DNA of 64,000 bases, taken from positions 1 to 64,000 of the forward strand of contig JBOGCF010000049.1 in NCBI GenBank assembly GCA_051656605.1. The letters are read 5' to 3'. The DNA is from UBA12018 sp051656605. GTDB taxonomy: Bacteria > Bacteroidota > Bacteroidia > Bacteroidales > CAMTPD01. The notes under the pieces were generated by a model. That model was given only the letters and a program-made list of their open reading frames with translations. It did not search any database and had not been told where the DNA came from. The position numbers were made by a program, and so were the translations under genes. Shown piece by piece: positions 16,660-25,298 of this stretch (within the stretch, counting starts at the first letter, position 1; each line of letters opens with the position of its first letter).

Positions 16660-18246
16660 ATGAAACGTTTAGCAATAGTATGTGCATCTACGCTTTTGAT
16701 AGCTGGTGATGCTTGGGCGCAAGGAGAAATGGATGCATATCGTTATTCTCAGACAGAGGTAACCGGAACTGCTCGATCAATGAGTATGGGAGGTGCTTTT
16801 GGAGCATTAGGTGGCGATATTTCATCAATTGCAATCAATCCGGCAGGTATGGCTGTCTTTAGAAAGTCAGAAGTTGCAACAACTTTGAGTTTGAGTGGAA
16901 TTAAAACTAATTCAAACTTAAATGGAAATAAGATGTCAGCAGATAAAGTTAAATTCAATTTTGATAATATCGGATATGTCGGTTATTTTCCAACAGCAAA
17001 CGATCATGGTCTTATTAATTGGAATGTTGGTTTTACATATAATCGAGTCAAGAACTTCGAACGTAAATATCGTGCCGGAGGAAATGGAATGAAGACTTCA
17101 TTGAGTGATTACATAGCATTTAAAGCTGATGGAATAAAGCAAAATGATTTGGCAGAAACAGAAACTTATTTGCCATATGATAATCCAAATCTGGGAGGTA
17201 GTTGGTTGCCTATACTGGGCTATGATGCTTATATCATTGAAGGAAACTCAGATTCTCCTGATGAAAGGTTTTATAGTGGCATCTTCCCACAAGATGTTCT
17301 TCCCAACTCTTCTCTTTTTATACAAGAAAGAGGTGGTATTGATGAATACGATTTTGCCTTTAGTGGTAATATCTCGAACTTCCTAAGTGTCGGAGCTTCA
17401 TTCTCTATTTATGATCTCGACTATAAAATGTCGTCAAAGTATGATGAAAAGTTTCCTACTCTTGGAAATAAGACAGGTATGTACTTGGATAATGAATTGC
17501 ATACAGAGGGTACTGGTTATGGGTTTAAGATCGGTGCAATTGTAAATCCGGTAGAATTCTTTCGTGTCGGAGTTGCCTATCATTCACCTGTGTGGTATAA
17601 TATGACAGATCGTTATATCGGATATGCAGGTGTAATCGATGTGCCTGGTTTTTCAAAGAATTATGACTCTGCAACACCTGACGGGGCATACACGGATTAT
17701 AACCTACGTACTCCTGATAAGTGGGTATTTAGTGCTGCTGCTATTTTTGGTAAAAGTGCATTGTTAAGTGTGGATTATGAGATTTCGGATTATAGTAAGA
17801 TGAATCTTCAAGCACCAAATGGTTTAGAATATGGCGATAATGAATTTATTGAGCAAGATTTTAAAACAGCTCGTACATTGCGTATTGGTGCAGAAGTGAA
17901 AGTGACACCTCAATTTGCTGTAAGAGCTGGTGGTGCTTTCAGAAATAGTCCGATGAAAACCCAGCTTAAAGAAGGCTCTATTGAAGTGCTTACTGCCGGA
18001 ACTGTTCCAAATTATACAGTTGATAAAGGAATGAGTATGTATACTTTTGGTTTCGGATATCGCTTTACTCCAAGTTTTTATGTTGATGCAGCCTGTGTAT
18101 TGAAGCAACATAAAGAGGATGTTCATTTCTTTTCTAATTACTCATGGGAAAACTCTGATGGAACAACAGGAGAAGCGATTACTCCGGCAGCATCGATGAA
18201 GACTAAAACAACAAATGTTTTGTTGACTTTTGGTTATAAGTTTTGA
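16660..18246 (+). CDS. OmpP1/FadL/TodX-family outer membrane protein
   Basis: A 528-residue outer-membrane beta-barrel of the FadL type, which lets hydrophobic compounds cross the outer membrane. A signal peptide ends at DAWAQ (21). The family hallmark follows: TGTARSMSMGGAFGALGGD and SIAINPAGMAVFR, equivalent to the NPA motif of FadL. The rest alternates aromatic beta strands and ends in LTFGYKF, with the terminal phenylalanine typical of barrels. It follows the Gly/Trp-rich gene closely; the transported compound is unknown. Confidence 0.88.
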   Translation: MKRLAIVCASTLLIAGDAWAQGEMDAYRYSQTEVTGTARSMSMGGAFGALGGDISSIAINPAGMAVFRKSEVATTLSLSGIKTNSNLNGNKMSADKVKFNFDNIGYVGYFPTANDHGLINWNVGFTYNRVKNFERKYRAGGNGMKTSLSDYIAFKADGIKQNDLAETETYLPYDNPNLGGSWLPILGYDAYIIEGNSDSPDERFYSGIFPQDVLPNSSLFIQERGGIDEYDFAFSGNISNFLSVGASFSIYDLDYKMSSKYDEKFPTLGNKTGMYLDNELHTEGTGYGFKIGAIVNPVEFFRVGVAYHSPVWYNMTDRYIGYAGVIDVPGFSKNYDSATPDGAYTDYNLRTPDKWVFSAAAIFGKSALLSVDYEISDYSKMNLQAPNGLEYGDNEFIEQDFKTARTLRIGAEVKVTPQFAVRAGGAFRNSPMKTQLKEGSIEVLTAGTVPNYTVDKGMSMYTFGFGYRFTPSFYVDAACVLKQHKEDVHFFSNYSWENSDGTTGEAITPAASMKTKTTNVLLTFGYKF

Positions 18247-18278
18247 TTCAATAACGTATTGATATAGTATAATAAGAG

Positions 18279-18322
18279 GCACTGTTTGAGGTTGGTAACA
18301 ATCTCGAACGGTGCTTTTTTAT
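18279..18322 (+). terminator. Terminator of the FadL-like operon
   Basis: GCACTGTT and GAG on the left pair with CTC and AACGGTGC on the right (one G-T pair), followed by six T. Confidence 0.8.
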
Positions 18323-18411
18323 TTTGCTAATTTTAGTTTGTTTCGAATCATTTAATTAATAAATTCGCAATTGGTACATTTTATCTCAGTTTTACTTTTT
18401 GTACCTTTGCA

Positions 18412-18419
18412 AAAAAATA
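18412..18419 (+). promoter_or_regulatory. Candidate -7 element for rpe
   Basis: TACCTTTG matches TAnnTTTG, 10 bp before the rpe ATG, implying a very short leader. Confidence 0.5.
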
Positions 18420-18429
18420 AGAAGATAAA

Positions 18430-19080
18430 ATGAGTCACATGATAGCTCCTTCGCTTTTGTCCGCAGATTTCTTGGACTTGCGAAAAGACATTGAAATGAT
18501 TAATAATAGTAGTGCAGACTGGCTTCACCTTGATATCATGGATGGCGTGTTTGTTCCCAATATTTCTTTCGGGTTTCCGGTATTGGAAGCTTTGAAAGGT
18601 GTATGTACAAAACCGCTTGATGTGCATTTGATGATTGTAGAACCTCAAAAGTTTATCAAGGAGATTGCTGCGGTTGGAGCCTATATGATGAATGTTCATT
18701 ACGAGGCATGCACGCATTTGCATCGCACGGTAACTGCAATCAAAGAAGCAGGTATGAAGGCTGGTGTTACATTGAATCCTCACACTCCGGTTTCGGTGCT
18801 TGAAGATATTCTTGAAGAAGTAGACATGGTCCTTTTAATGTCGGTAAATCCGGGTTATGGCGGTCAGAAGTTTATCCCACACACAATTGAGAAAGTGGCT
18901 AAACTAAAGAAAATGATTCAAGAAAGAAACCTAGATGTTCTGATCCAGGTAGATGGTGGTGTAAACTTGCAAACTGCAAAACCTCTAATCGACGCTGGAG
19001 CTGATGTATTGGTTGCAGGAAGTTTCGTGTTTAACGCTGCAGATCCTATCGAAACAATCAAAGAACTGAAGGCTCTTTAA
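18430..19080 (+). CDS. rpe: Ribulose-phosphate 3-epimerase
   Basis: This enzyme interconverts ribulose 5-phosphate and xylulose 5-phosphate in the pentose phosphate pathway. The 216-residue TIM barrel shows IAPSLLSADF (substrate serine), HLDIMDGVFVPN with metal His and catalytic Asp, DVHLMI, MSVNPGYGGQKF and the second catalytic aspartate in VDGGVN near residue 178. Length is standard. comEC follows 55 bp downstream on the same strand. Confidence 0.96.
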   Translation: MSHMIAPSLLSADFLDLRKDIEMINNSSADWLHLDIMDGVFVPNISFGFPVLEALKGVCTKPLDVHLMIVEPQKFIKEIAAVGAYMMNVHYEACTHLHRTVTAIKEAGMKAGVTLNPHTPVSVLEDILEEVDMVLLMSVNPGYGGQKFIPHTIEKVAKLKKMIQERNLDVLIQVDGGVNLQTAKPLIDAGADVLVAGSFVFNAADPIETIKELKAL

Positions 19081-19135
19081 TGACGAATGTTTGTTTGATT
19101 GTGAGAGTAAATGAAAAGACCTAACGATCAAACTT

Positions 19136-20695
19136 ATGATAAAAGCTTTACAAAAGCGGCCCCTTGTGAGGCCGCTTTTTTTCTTGTTGACCGGAATTTT
19201 AGTACATGAATACGCCTTACAAAATGTTTTCGCCATGCTTATGTGTGTTGGAGTCATGGTTGTTTTGCTGTTGCTGGCTCGCTTTCGCACGCGGCAAGAG
19301 AAGTATGCATTTCGATGGATAGATGGGGTAATCATTGCGCTGCTTTTCTTTTTGGGCGGATATGCCTCGGCAGCATTGCATGCTAATAATGTGCGATGGC
19401 CATACTCCGACGGCCAAGCGAATGTAACAGTCAAGTTACTTTCTACTCCAAAGGAAAAAGAGGAAACCGTTGCTTGCGATGTTCAGTTGGTACAAATACA
19501 ACGGCACGATTCGATCTTTACCTCACACAAAAAAGCCATTCTATATTTAAATAAGAAAGCAGATTATACATCGTTGCAGGTTGGAGATCAAATAGCGATC
19601 AACGGCATGATCAGAGGGTTGCAAACCGGCGATTCCATCTGGGGCGGTTACCATACTTACTTGCAGCGCAAAGGATATGCCGCGACCATTTATGCACAAG
19701 GAATAATACACTCTACACCGACTTTGCAATCTTGGTTGGGTTTAACGGCAACATGGAAGCAATACTTAATACGGAAGTTGCAAACCGATACCTTGTTAGG
19801 AGGTTCTTGGAGTTTGCCCGTTGCGCTATTGTTTGGAGATAAGTCGGGAATTTCGATCAACGAGCGCGAGCGGTTTTCATCGCTGGGAGTTTCGCACCTT
19901 TTTGCCGTCAGCGGATTTCACATCGGACTCATCTTTCTCGTCTGCTCGCTGTCTATCGGATTCTTTCTCCGCCGACAAGGTTGGCGAACTGCCTATTGCA
20001 TCATCAGTTTGTCTATAGTGTGGCTGTTTGTCGTATTGTCGGGTTTGTCTTATTCGGCAGTGAGAGCCGGATTGATGCTTTCTTTCTATCTGCTGTCAAT
20101 CTCCTTTTTTCGAAACTACGATGTCTTTAACACCTTAGTGGTTTGTGCTTTTCTTATTTTGTGTATTCAGCCTCAAGCACTTTTTGATGTAGGGTTTCAG
20201 CTTAGCTTTTTATCCGTGTTTTTTATCCTATGGTTGGCATCAGACTTGCTCTCTTTCGGTAAAAACCATCGGGTGGTGCGGTATGTATTGTCGCTGGTTA
20301 CGGTGTCTTGTGTAGCACAACTTGCTACGTTGCCACTTACACTTTACTACTTTGGAATCTTTCCGCTGTATTTCCTCCCGGCCAATCTTTGCTTGATTCC
20401 GCTCGTAACACTGTTGATTCCCTTGTTGCTCGTTTGGTTGCTTTTGAGTTTCATACCCGGAGTCTCGTGGTGGTTGTCAAAAGTAATACACCTGCTCTTA
20501 CAAACGATAGCTAGTCTTTCGGATGCAATATCAGAGCTTCCTTACGCTATAATTAATTTTACATTAACTGAGTATGAGGTTTTTGGTTTGTATGTGCTGA
20601 TGTTTGGAGGTTTTGCAATTCTCAAATACAAAAAGCTACGATCTTTCCTGCTAAGCAAACTATTTATATTATCTTTGAGCCTACGCAAAAGATGA
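19136..20695 (+). CDS. comEC: ComEC/Rec2-family DNA uptake membrane protein
   Basis: A 519-residue polytopic inner-membrane protein. An N-terminal DUF4131-type region (two membrane helices, then a soluble OB-like part to ~200) is followed by the Competence domain from ~235, with the signature SSLGVSHLFAVSGFHIGL near 245 and many helices to the C-terminus. The metallo-beta-lactamase domain of longer ComEC proteins is absent. The start at 19136 keeps RPLVRPLFFLLTGILV, which resembles the start of other Bacteroidetes ComEC proteins. An intrinsic-terminator-like hairpin lies inside the first codons. nrnA starts 4 bp after the stop. Confidence 0.87.
   Translation: MIKALQKRPLVRPLFFLLTGILVHEYALQNVFAMLMCVGVMVVLLLLARFRTRQEKYAFRWIDGVIIALLFFLGGYASAALHANNVRWPYSDGQANVTVKLLSTPKEKEETVACDVQLVQIQRHDSIFTSHKKAILYLNKKADYTSLQVGDQIAINGMIRGLQTGDSIWGGYHTYLQRKGYAATIYAQGIIHSTPTLQSWLGLTATWKQYLIRKLQTDTLLGGSWSLPVALLFGDKSGISINERERFSSLGVSHLFAVSGFHIGLIFLVCSLSIGFFLRRQGWRTAYCIISLSIVWLFVVLSGLSYSAVRAGLMLSFYLLSISFFRNYDVFNTLVVCAFLILCIQPQALFDVGFQLSFLSVFFILWLASDLLSFGKNHRVVRYVLSLVTVSCVAQLATLPLTLYYFGIFPLYFLPANLCLIPLVTLLIPLLLVWLLLSFIPGVSWWLSKVIHLLLQTIASLSDAISELPYAIINFTLTEYEVFGLYVLMFGGFAILKYKKLRSFLLSKLFILSLSLRKR
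19153..19182 (+). terminator. Intrinsic-terminator hairpin embedded in the start of comEC
   Basis: AAAGCGGCC (19153-19161) pairs perfectly with GGCCGCTTT (19170-19178) over an 8-base loop, and T7 follows (19176-19182). It lies 72 bp past the rpe stop and overlaps codons 6-16 of comEC. It may end the rpe transcript, or reduce read-through into comEC. Confidence 0.75.
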
Positions 20696-20699
20696 ATTT

Positions 20700-21743
20700 A
20701 TGTTGAGTAAGATAATTGCAGAAGAGAATATCCAAAGGATAAAAAAGTATATTGAAAAAGGCCAGCGCTTTACAATCGTAACCCATGTAAGTCCGGACGG
20801 AGACGCATTGGGCTCGTCGCTGGGATTATATAACTTCTTAAACTGTTTTGATAAAGAACGCATTTCGGTGGTGGTTCCTAATGACTTTCCTTCATTCTTG
20901 AAGTGGATGCCGGGAGCTAAAGATATCACAATCTTTGAGCAACATCCTGAGTTTGCCGTGCAATTGATTGAAGAGGCCGATGTAATCTTCTGTCTAGATT
21001 TTAATACACCAAAACGAGTAGAGAAACTTGCGCCTTATATCATCGGTGCAAAGGGGAGAAAGGTTTTGATTGACCATCACCTCGATCCAGACGAAATGTT
21101 TAAAGTGATTGTGTCGCATCCGCAAATTTCATCAACAAGTGAATTGATCTTCCGTCTTATTTGCCGTTTGGGCGATTTCGACATGATGGATCTAGAGATG
21201 GCGGAATGTATTTACACAGGGATGATGACCGATACAGGGGCATTCTCTTATAATTCGAACAATCCGGAGATTTACTTGATCGTATACGAACTGCTTAAAC
21301 TGGGCGTAGACAAAGATGATATCTATCGTCGTGTCAATCATACGTATTCGGAAGGTCGTGTTCGCCTCATGGGGTATACGCTTTCACAAAAGATGAAAGT
21401 TTATAAAAAGTACGGCGCTTCATTGATCTGTCTAAGTGTAGATGAATTGAATCGTTACGATTATAAAACAGGGGATACGGAAGGATTTGTAAATATCCCG
21501 TTGAGCATCGAAGGTGTAAACTTCTCTGTGTTTTTACGTCGCGACGAAGACTATGTAAAGGTCTCTTTGCGTTCGGTGGGCGACTTCCCTTGTAATCTTT
21601 TTGCCGCTAGATACTTTAACGGAGGCGGACATAAAAATGCTTCGGGCGGCGAGTTTTTTGGTACACTAGATGAGGCTAGAGAGCTTTTTGAAAAAGCTTT
21701 ACCTGAATTTTATGCTTCACTTGGTATTAAATTAGAAGATTAA
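20700..21743 (+). CDS. nrnA: DHH-family oligoribonuclease / PAP phosphatase (NrnA-like)
   Basis: A 347-residue phosphoesterase expected to degrade short oligonucleotides and/or 3'-phosphoadenosine 5'-phosphate. The DHH domain has THVSPDGDALGSS (28-40), CLDFN near 98 and IDHHLDPDE near 124 (the DHH motif). The DHHA1 domain carries the substrate glycines in GGGHKNASGG near 308. It lies 4 bp after comEC, so translation is probably coupled. Confidence 0.92.
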   Translation: MLSKIIAEENIQRIKKYIEKGQRFTIVTHVSPDGDALGSSLGLYNFLNCFDKERISVVVPNDFPSFLKWMPGAKDITIFEQHPEFAVQLIEEADVIFCLDFNTPKRVEKLAPYIIGAKGRKVLIDHHLDPDEMFKVIVSHPQISSTSELIFRLICRLGDFDMMDLEMAECIYTGMMTDTGAFSYNSNNPEIYLIVYELLKLGVDKDDIYRRVNHTYSEGRVRLMGYTLSQKMKVYKKYGASLICLSVDELNRYDYKTGDTEGFVNIPLSIEGVNFSVFLRRDEDYVKVSLRSVGDFPCNLFAARYFNGGGHKNASGGEFFGTLDEARELFEKALPEFYASLGIKLED

Positions 21744-21797
21744 TTTGAGGTTATTAAGCGAGAATGCTTATTTTTGTCACAAATGAGAAACAAAATT

Positions 21798-22331
21798 ATG
21801 AAAAGAGGTTTTTATCTTATAGCGTTGCTTGGTTTGTTTTCGGCCTATTTTTCGTGTGATAATACAGAAACATATGCAGAGAAACTAAAGAAACAAGACA
21901 AAGCAATAGACCGTTTTATCAAAAGCGAAGGCATTACAGTTCTTGACGAGTATCCTTCAGATAGTGTCTTTGCAGAGAAAGAATTCGTAAAGTTACCATC
22001 GGGAATATATATGAACGTAATTGACTCGGGCAATGGTACACGTGCAAAGAAAGGACAATCTGTATATGTTCGCTTTAGAGACCTAATCTATTTTTCTACG
22101 AGCGATACAATTAAATATTCAAACATGCGTCCGGGAGTGCAGCCATCGACCATCGAGTATCAACAGAACTACGCAGATCTTGGTTCTTGCGAAGGTTTTG
22201 GTATTCCATTGGAATCGGTAGGTGATGGAGCAAAAGTAAAACTTATCATTCCGGGCAAGTTTGGCTTTGAATCAGATCAGCAAAATATTACGCCAGTTTA
22301 TTATGGCTTTTTAAAATATCAATTTGACTAA
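21798..22331 (+). CDS. DUF4827 lipoprotein (FKBP-like)
   Basis: A small Bacteroidetes lipoprotein. The ATG at 21798 gives a clean lipoprotein signal (MKRGFYLIALLGLFSAYFSC). An in-frame ATG at 21783 and a TTG at 21774 are alternatives. The mature part begins with a helix rich in Lys/Glu (TYAEKLKKQDKAIDRFI), then a beta-rich domain with SGIYMNV, GQSVYVRF and GDGAKVKLIIP, resembling FKBP-type prolyl isomerases. Whether it has isomerase activity is unknown. It is in an operon with nrnA and the phosphohexomutase, ending 3 bp before the latter. Confidence 0.82.
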   Translation: MKRGFYLIALLGLFSAYFSCDNTETYAEKLKKQDKAIDRFIKSEGITVLDEYPSDSVFAEKEFVKLPSGIYMNVIDSGNGTRAKKGQSVYVRFRDLIYFSTSDTIKYSNMRPGVQPSTIEYQQNYADLGSCEGFGIPLESVGDGAKVKLIIPGKFGFESDQQNITPVYYGFLKYQFD

Positions 22332-22334
22332 AAG

Positions 22335-23726
22335 ATGACGTTGATCAAATCTATTTCAGGTATCCGTGGTACGATCGGTGGCAAACCGGGAGATGGTCTT
22401 AACCCCTTGGATATTGTAAAGTTTGTTGCAGCATACGCAACATTCATTAAGAAAAACACAACAGCTACAAGCAACAAGATTGTAGTAGGTCGTGATGCCC
22501 GCATTTCGGGACCAATGGTAAAACATATCGTGCTTGGTACGCTTACAGGTATCGGCTTTGATGTTGTTGATATCGACTTGGCTACAACACCTACTACCGA
22601 AATCGCTGTTGCAATGGAAGAAGCTTGTGGAGGTATCATCCTTACGGCAAGTCACAATCCGAAACAATGGAATGCACTTAAGTTGCTTAACGAGAAAGGC
22701 GAATTCTTGAATGCCGCGCAAGGAGAAGAAGTTCTTCGTATTGCAGAAGCAGAAGAATTTGAATTTGCAGGTGTAGACGATCTTGGTAAAGTAATCGAAG
22801 ATCAGTCGTATCTGGCAAAACACATCGAGAGTGTATTGAATCTTGATCTTGTAGATGTTGAGGCGATTAAAGCAGCAAACTTCAAGGTTGCGATAGATTG
22901 TGTAAACTCTGTTGGTGGTATTGTACTTCCTGAGTTGCTTGAAGCATTAGGCGTAAAAGACGTATTGAAGCTACACTGTGCACCACATGGAAACTTTGCG
23001 CACAATCCGGAGCCACTACCAGAACACCTTACAGAGATCTCTTCTTTGATTAAAGAAGCAAAAGCAGACGTAGGTTTCGTGGTAGACCCAGACGTAGACC
23101 GTTTGGCGATTGTATGCGAAAACGGCGAAATGTTTGGCGAAGAGTATACATTGGTAGCAATCGGCGATTATATTCTTTCACACACACCAGGTAACACCGT
23201 TTCTAACTTAAGCTCAAGTCGTGCGTTGCGTGATGTAACTCGTATGCACGGTTGCGACTATAGCGCAGCTGCGGTAGGAGAGGTTAATGTGGTAACGAAG
23301 ATGAAAGAAACAAATGCAGTGTTTGGCGGTGAAGGCAACGGTGGAGTTATCTACCCTGCAAGTCACTACGGTCGTGATGCATTGGTAGGAATCGCGTTGT
23401 TCCTTACACACTTGGCAAAGAAAAAACTAAGCTGTAGTGCATTGAGAGCAACATATCCTGCATACTTTATCTCAAAACAAAAGATCGAACTTACACCGGA
23501 TATCGACGTAGACGCAATCCTTGTAAAAGTGAAAGAACGCTTTGCAGGAAACGATATTACTGATATTGATGGCGTTAAGATCGACTTCCCAGAGAAGTGG
23601 GTACACTTGAGAAAATCAAATACCGAACCAATTATCCGTATTTATTCTGAAGCACACACAATGCAAGAAGCAGAAGAGTTGGGTCAAGAGATTATTGCGA
23701 TCATCAAAGAAATCGCAGGCAAATAA
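22335..23726 (+). CDS. glmM: Phosphoglucosamine/phosphomannomutase family protein
   Basis: A 463-residue alpha-D-phosphohexomutase. The catalytic serine is in TASHNPKQWN (about S106), the Mg2+ loop is DPDVDRLA near 252, the sugar-binding loop GGEGNGG is near 335, and the phosphate-binding loop RKSNTEPIIRIY is near the C-terminus. The N-terminal SGIRGTIGG fits GlmM-like proteins, which make glucosamine 1-phosphate for peptidoglycan and LPS. PMM/PGM activity cannot be excluded from sequence. It is the last gene of the comEC-nrnA-DUF4827 run. Confidence 0.88.
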   Translation: MTLIKSISGIRGTIGGKPGDGLNPLDIVKFVAAYATFIKKNTTATSNKIVVGRDARISGPMVKHIVLGTLTGIGFDVVDIDLATTPTTEIAVAMEEACGGIILTASHNPKQWNALKLLNEKGEFLNAAQGEEVLRIAEAEEFEFAGVDDLGKVIEDQSYLAKHIESVLNLDLVDVEAIKAANFKVAIDCVNSVGGIVLPELLEALGVKDVLKLHCAPHGNFAHNPEPLPEHLTEISSLIKEAKADVGFVVDPDVDRLAIVCENGEMFGEEYTLVAIGDYILSHTPGNTVSNLSSSRALRDVTRMHGCDYSAAAVGEVNVVTKMKETNAVFGGEGNGGVIYPASHYGRDALVGIALFLTHLAKKKLSCSALRATYPAYFISKQKIELTPDIDVDAILVKVKERFAGNDITDIDGVKIDFPEKWVHLRKSNTEPIIRIYSEAHTMQEAEELGQEIIAIIKEIAGK

Positions 23727-23756
23727 TCCCTGATACGATAGCGATACAATACAAAG

Positions 23757-23793
23757 GCAGCCTCGTCTCTACAAAGAGATTGAGGCTGCTTTT
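23757..23793 (+). terminator. Terminator of the comEC-glmM operon
   Basis: GCAGCCTC pairs with GAGGCTGC, with an inner TCTCT/AGAGA helix, and TTTT follows. Confidence 0.88.
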
Positions 23794-23795
23794 CG

Positions 23796-24197
23796 TTTAT
23801 AAAGGCTCATCTTATGCGAATTAGATAAACAAATGTTGATGAGCTTTGCTATTTTTATCTATATTTGAGACAATTCTTTAGCGAAAGCACGCATTTGAAA
23901 AGTAATAAATACCTTCTTTCGATCTGTTTTTAGTTTAGACTAACTGCTGATATTGCGAACGATACAGGTTGAGGTTGTGTGCGTTAAGACGAAAATATGC
24001 GAGGGTTAAACCTTGTGTGGTCCCTAGCAAATATGGTTGTGGGCCGTGGTTTGTATTTATCTGGGCCCATACAAATACGAACCACGAGGCTCGCAAGGTT
24101 TAATCCTTGTAACAAGCGATTTTGACCGTTGTATTATTCAGCTTTATTTAATGCAGCGACCGATGTAATAATTGATTGAATCTAAATTTGATAATAT
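23796..24197. other. Non-coding gap with a nested inverted repeat (24002-24107)
   Basis: No gene is seen. The outer arms AGGGTTAAACCTTG (24002-24015) and CAAGGTTTAATCCT (24094-24107) pair at 13 of 14 positions. The inner arms CGTGGTTTGTATTT (24045-24058) and AAATACGAACCACG (24073-24086) also pair at 13 of 14. The two nested helices would give a ~106-nt structured RNA or cruciform. It has no T-run, so it is not a standard terminator. TAAATTTG at 24183-24190 is promoter-like but only 8 bp before the next ATG. Confidence 0.6.
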
Positions 24198-25298
24198 ATG
24201 AAAAACATTCTTTTATCTGCGGCGGCGGCTCTTTGTTGCTGCGTGTCGTGTACACAAACAACAAACGAACCCGTTTGCACAACGATTGATTTAGGTGCAA
24301 GTATCGGGCAGACCACCGATGCGATTCCCTTGAATGACCTTTTCGACATTACACAAGTGCTTCCGATAGAAACGACTGACGACTTTCTGCTTTCGTCGAT
24401 CAGTTTGGTTGGTAACCCCGAAAAGGAACTGGTTATTAATGACTCGGACCGACTCTACTTCGTCGATAAAACTACCGGAAAGCTTCTTTCTAAAATCGAC
24501 CGAAAAGGAAACGGTCCCGAAGAATATACGTATATAAGGACTGCTTCTATAGACAAGGATGGCAATGCATTGTTGTATGATCCAGAAAATAAGATGCTAA
24601 TGAAATATGCGCCTCAAGGTGAATTAATTTCGTCTGTTAAGAATGATTCAATTGGTAGTGTATTTCAGCTCTCAGATGGTAATTATGCGGTAAGTTATGG
24701 ACCGTTGATAAAGTCTAGTCCCGGTATTGCTATCTACGACAAGAACTTTAAGTTGTTGAGACAGGGCCTAACTAATGAACCACTGAAATCGAATTTTGTA
24801 CTTCTGTTTAATACAATGTTTGAGAATGAAGGACGATGCTACTTTCAAGACGCTCCATTCAATGATACACTCTTCTGCGTAACGAGCGAAAAAGATGTTC
24901 CTTTTCTGGTGTTGAGTAGTGGGGATTATAAGGCTCCAACTGATCTGTACCAAACGTATGATGTTTATAAGAGAGGTGGCTCAAGCTATATAAAGAATAA
25001 ATACGGACAGTTAGCGGGCGACAAACTATTCACCACTTTCTCTTACGGAGAAAAGAAGTATCATGACATTTGGGATATGAAGACTTCGAAACTGCTCTAC
25101 AGATCTGCGATTGGCAGAGACGGCGGAGTTAAAGGAATTCCTCTACAAATAGAAGGAACGGAAGTGGTGGTATGGCCTAAGCTTACTTATGGAGACAAAG
25201 TTTACGTGGAAGTACAAGCCGAGGAGGCGCAGGCTTTCTTGCCATCGATCTCCGAGACAGACAATCCGGTGCTTGTAGAACTTACGCTAAAGAAATGA
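24198..25298 (+). CDS. 6-bladed beta-propeller lipoprotein, paralogue 1
   Basis: A 366-residue lipoprotein with signal MKNILLSAAAALCCCVSC and a predicted surface-exposed beta-propeller of the Bacteroidetes '6-bladed beta-propeller' family. The family motif GNGPEEYTY occurs near residue 108, following DRLYFVDK and LLSKIDRK strands. Function is unknown; relatives often sit near polysaccharide or peptide uptake genes. Its first ~110 and last ~75 residues are almost identical to the gene at 26338, while the middle differs. It overlaps the next gene by 4 bp (ATGA). Confidence 0.82.
   Translation: MKNILLSAAAALCCCVSCTQTTNEPVCTTIDLGASIGQTTDAIPLNDLFDITQVLPIETTDDFLLSSISLVGNPEKELVINDSDRLYFVDKTTGKLLSKIDRKGNGPEEYTYIRTASIDKDGNALLYDPENKMLMKYAPQGELISSVKNDSIGSVFQLSDGNYAVSYGPLIKSSPGIAIYDKNFKLLRQGLTNEPLKSNFVLLFNTMFENEGRCYFQDAPFNDTLFCVTSEKDVPFLVLSSGDYKAPTDLYQTYDVYKRGGSSYIKNKYGQLAGDKLFTTFSYGEKKYHDIWDMKTSKLLYRSAIGRDGGVKGIPLQIEGTEVVVWPKLTYGDKVYVEVQAEEAQAFLPSISETDNPVLVELTLKK

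Noticed and set aside
24183..24190. TAAATTTG as promoter of the first beta-propeller gene
   Set aside because: It matches the -7 consensus but is only 8 bp before the ATG, which would require a leaderless transcript; kept only as a remark.
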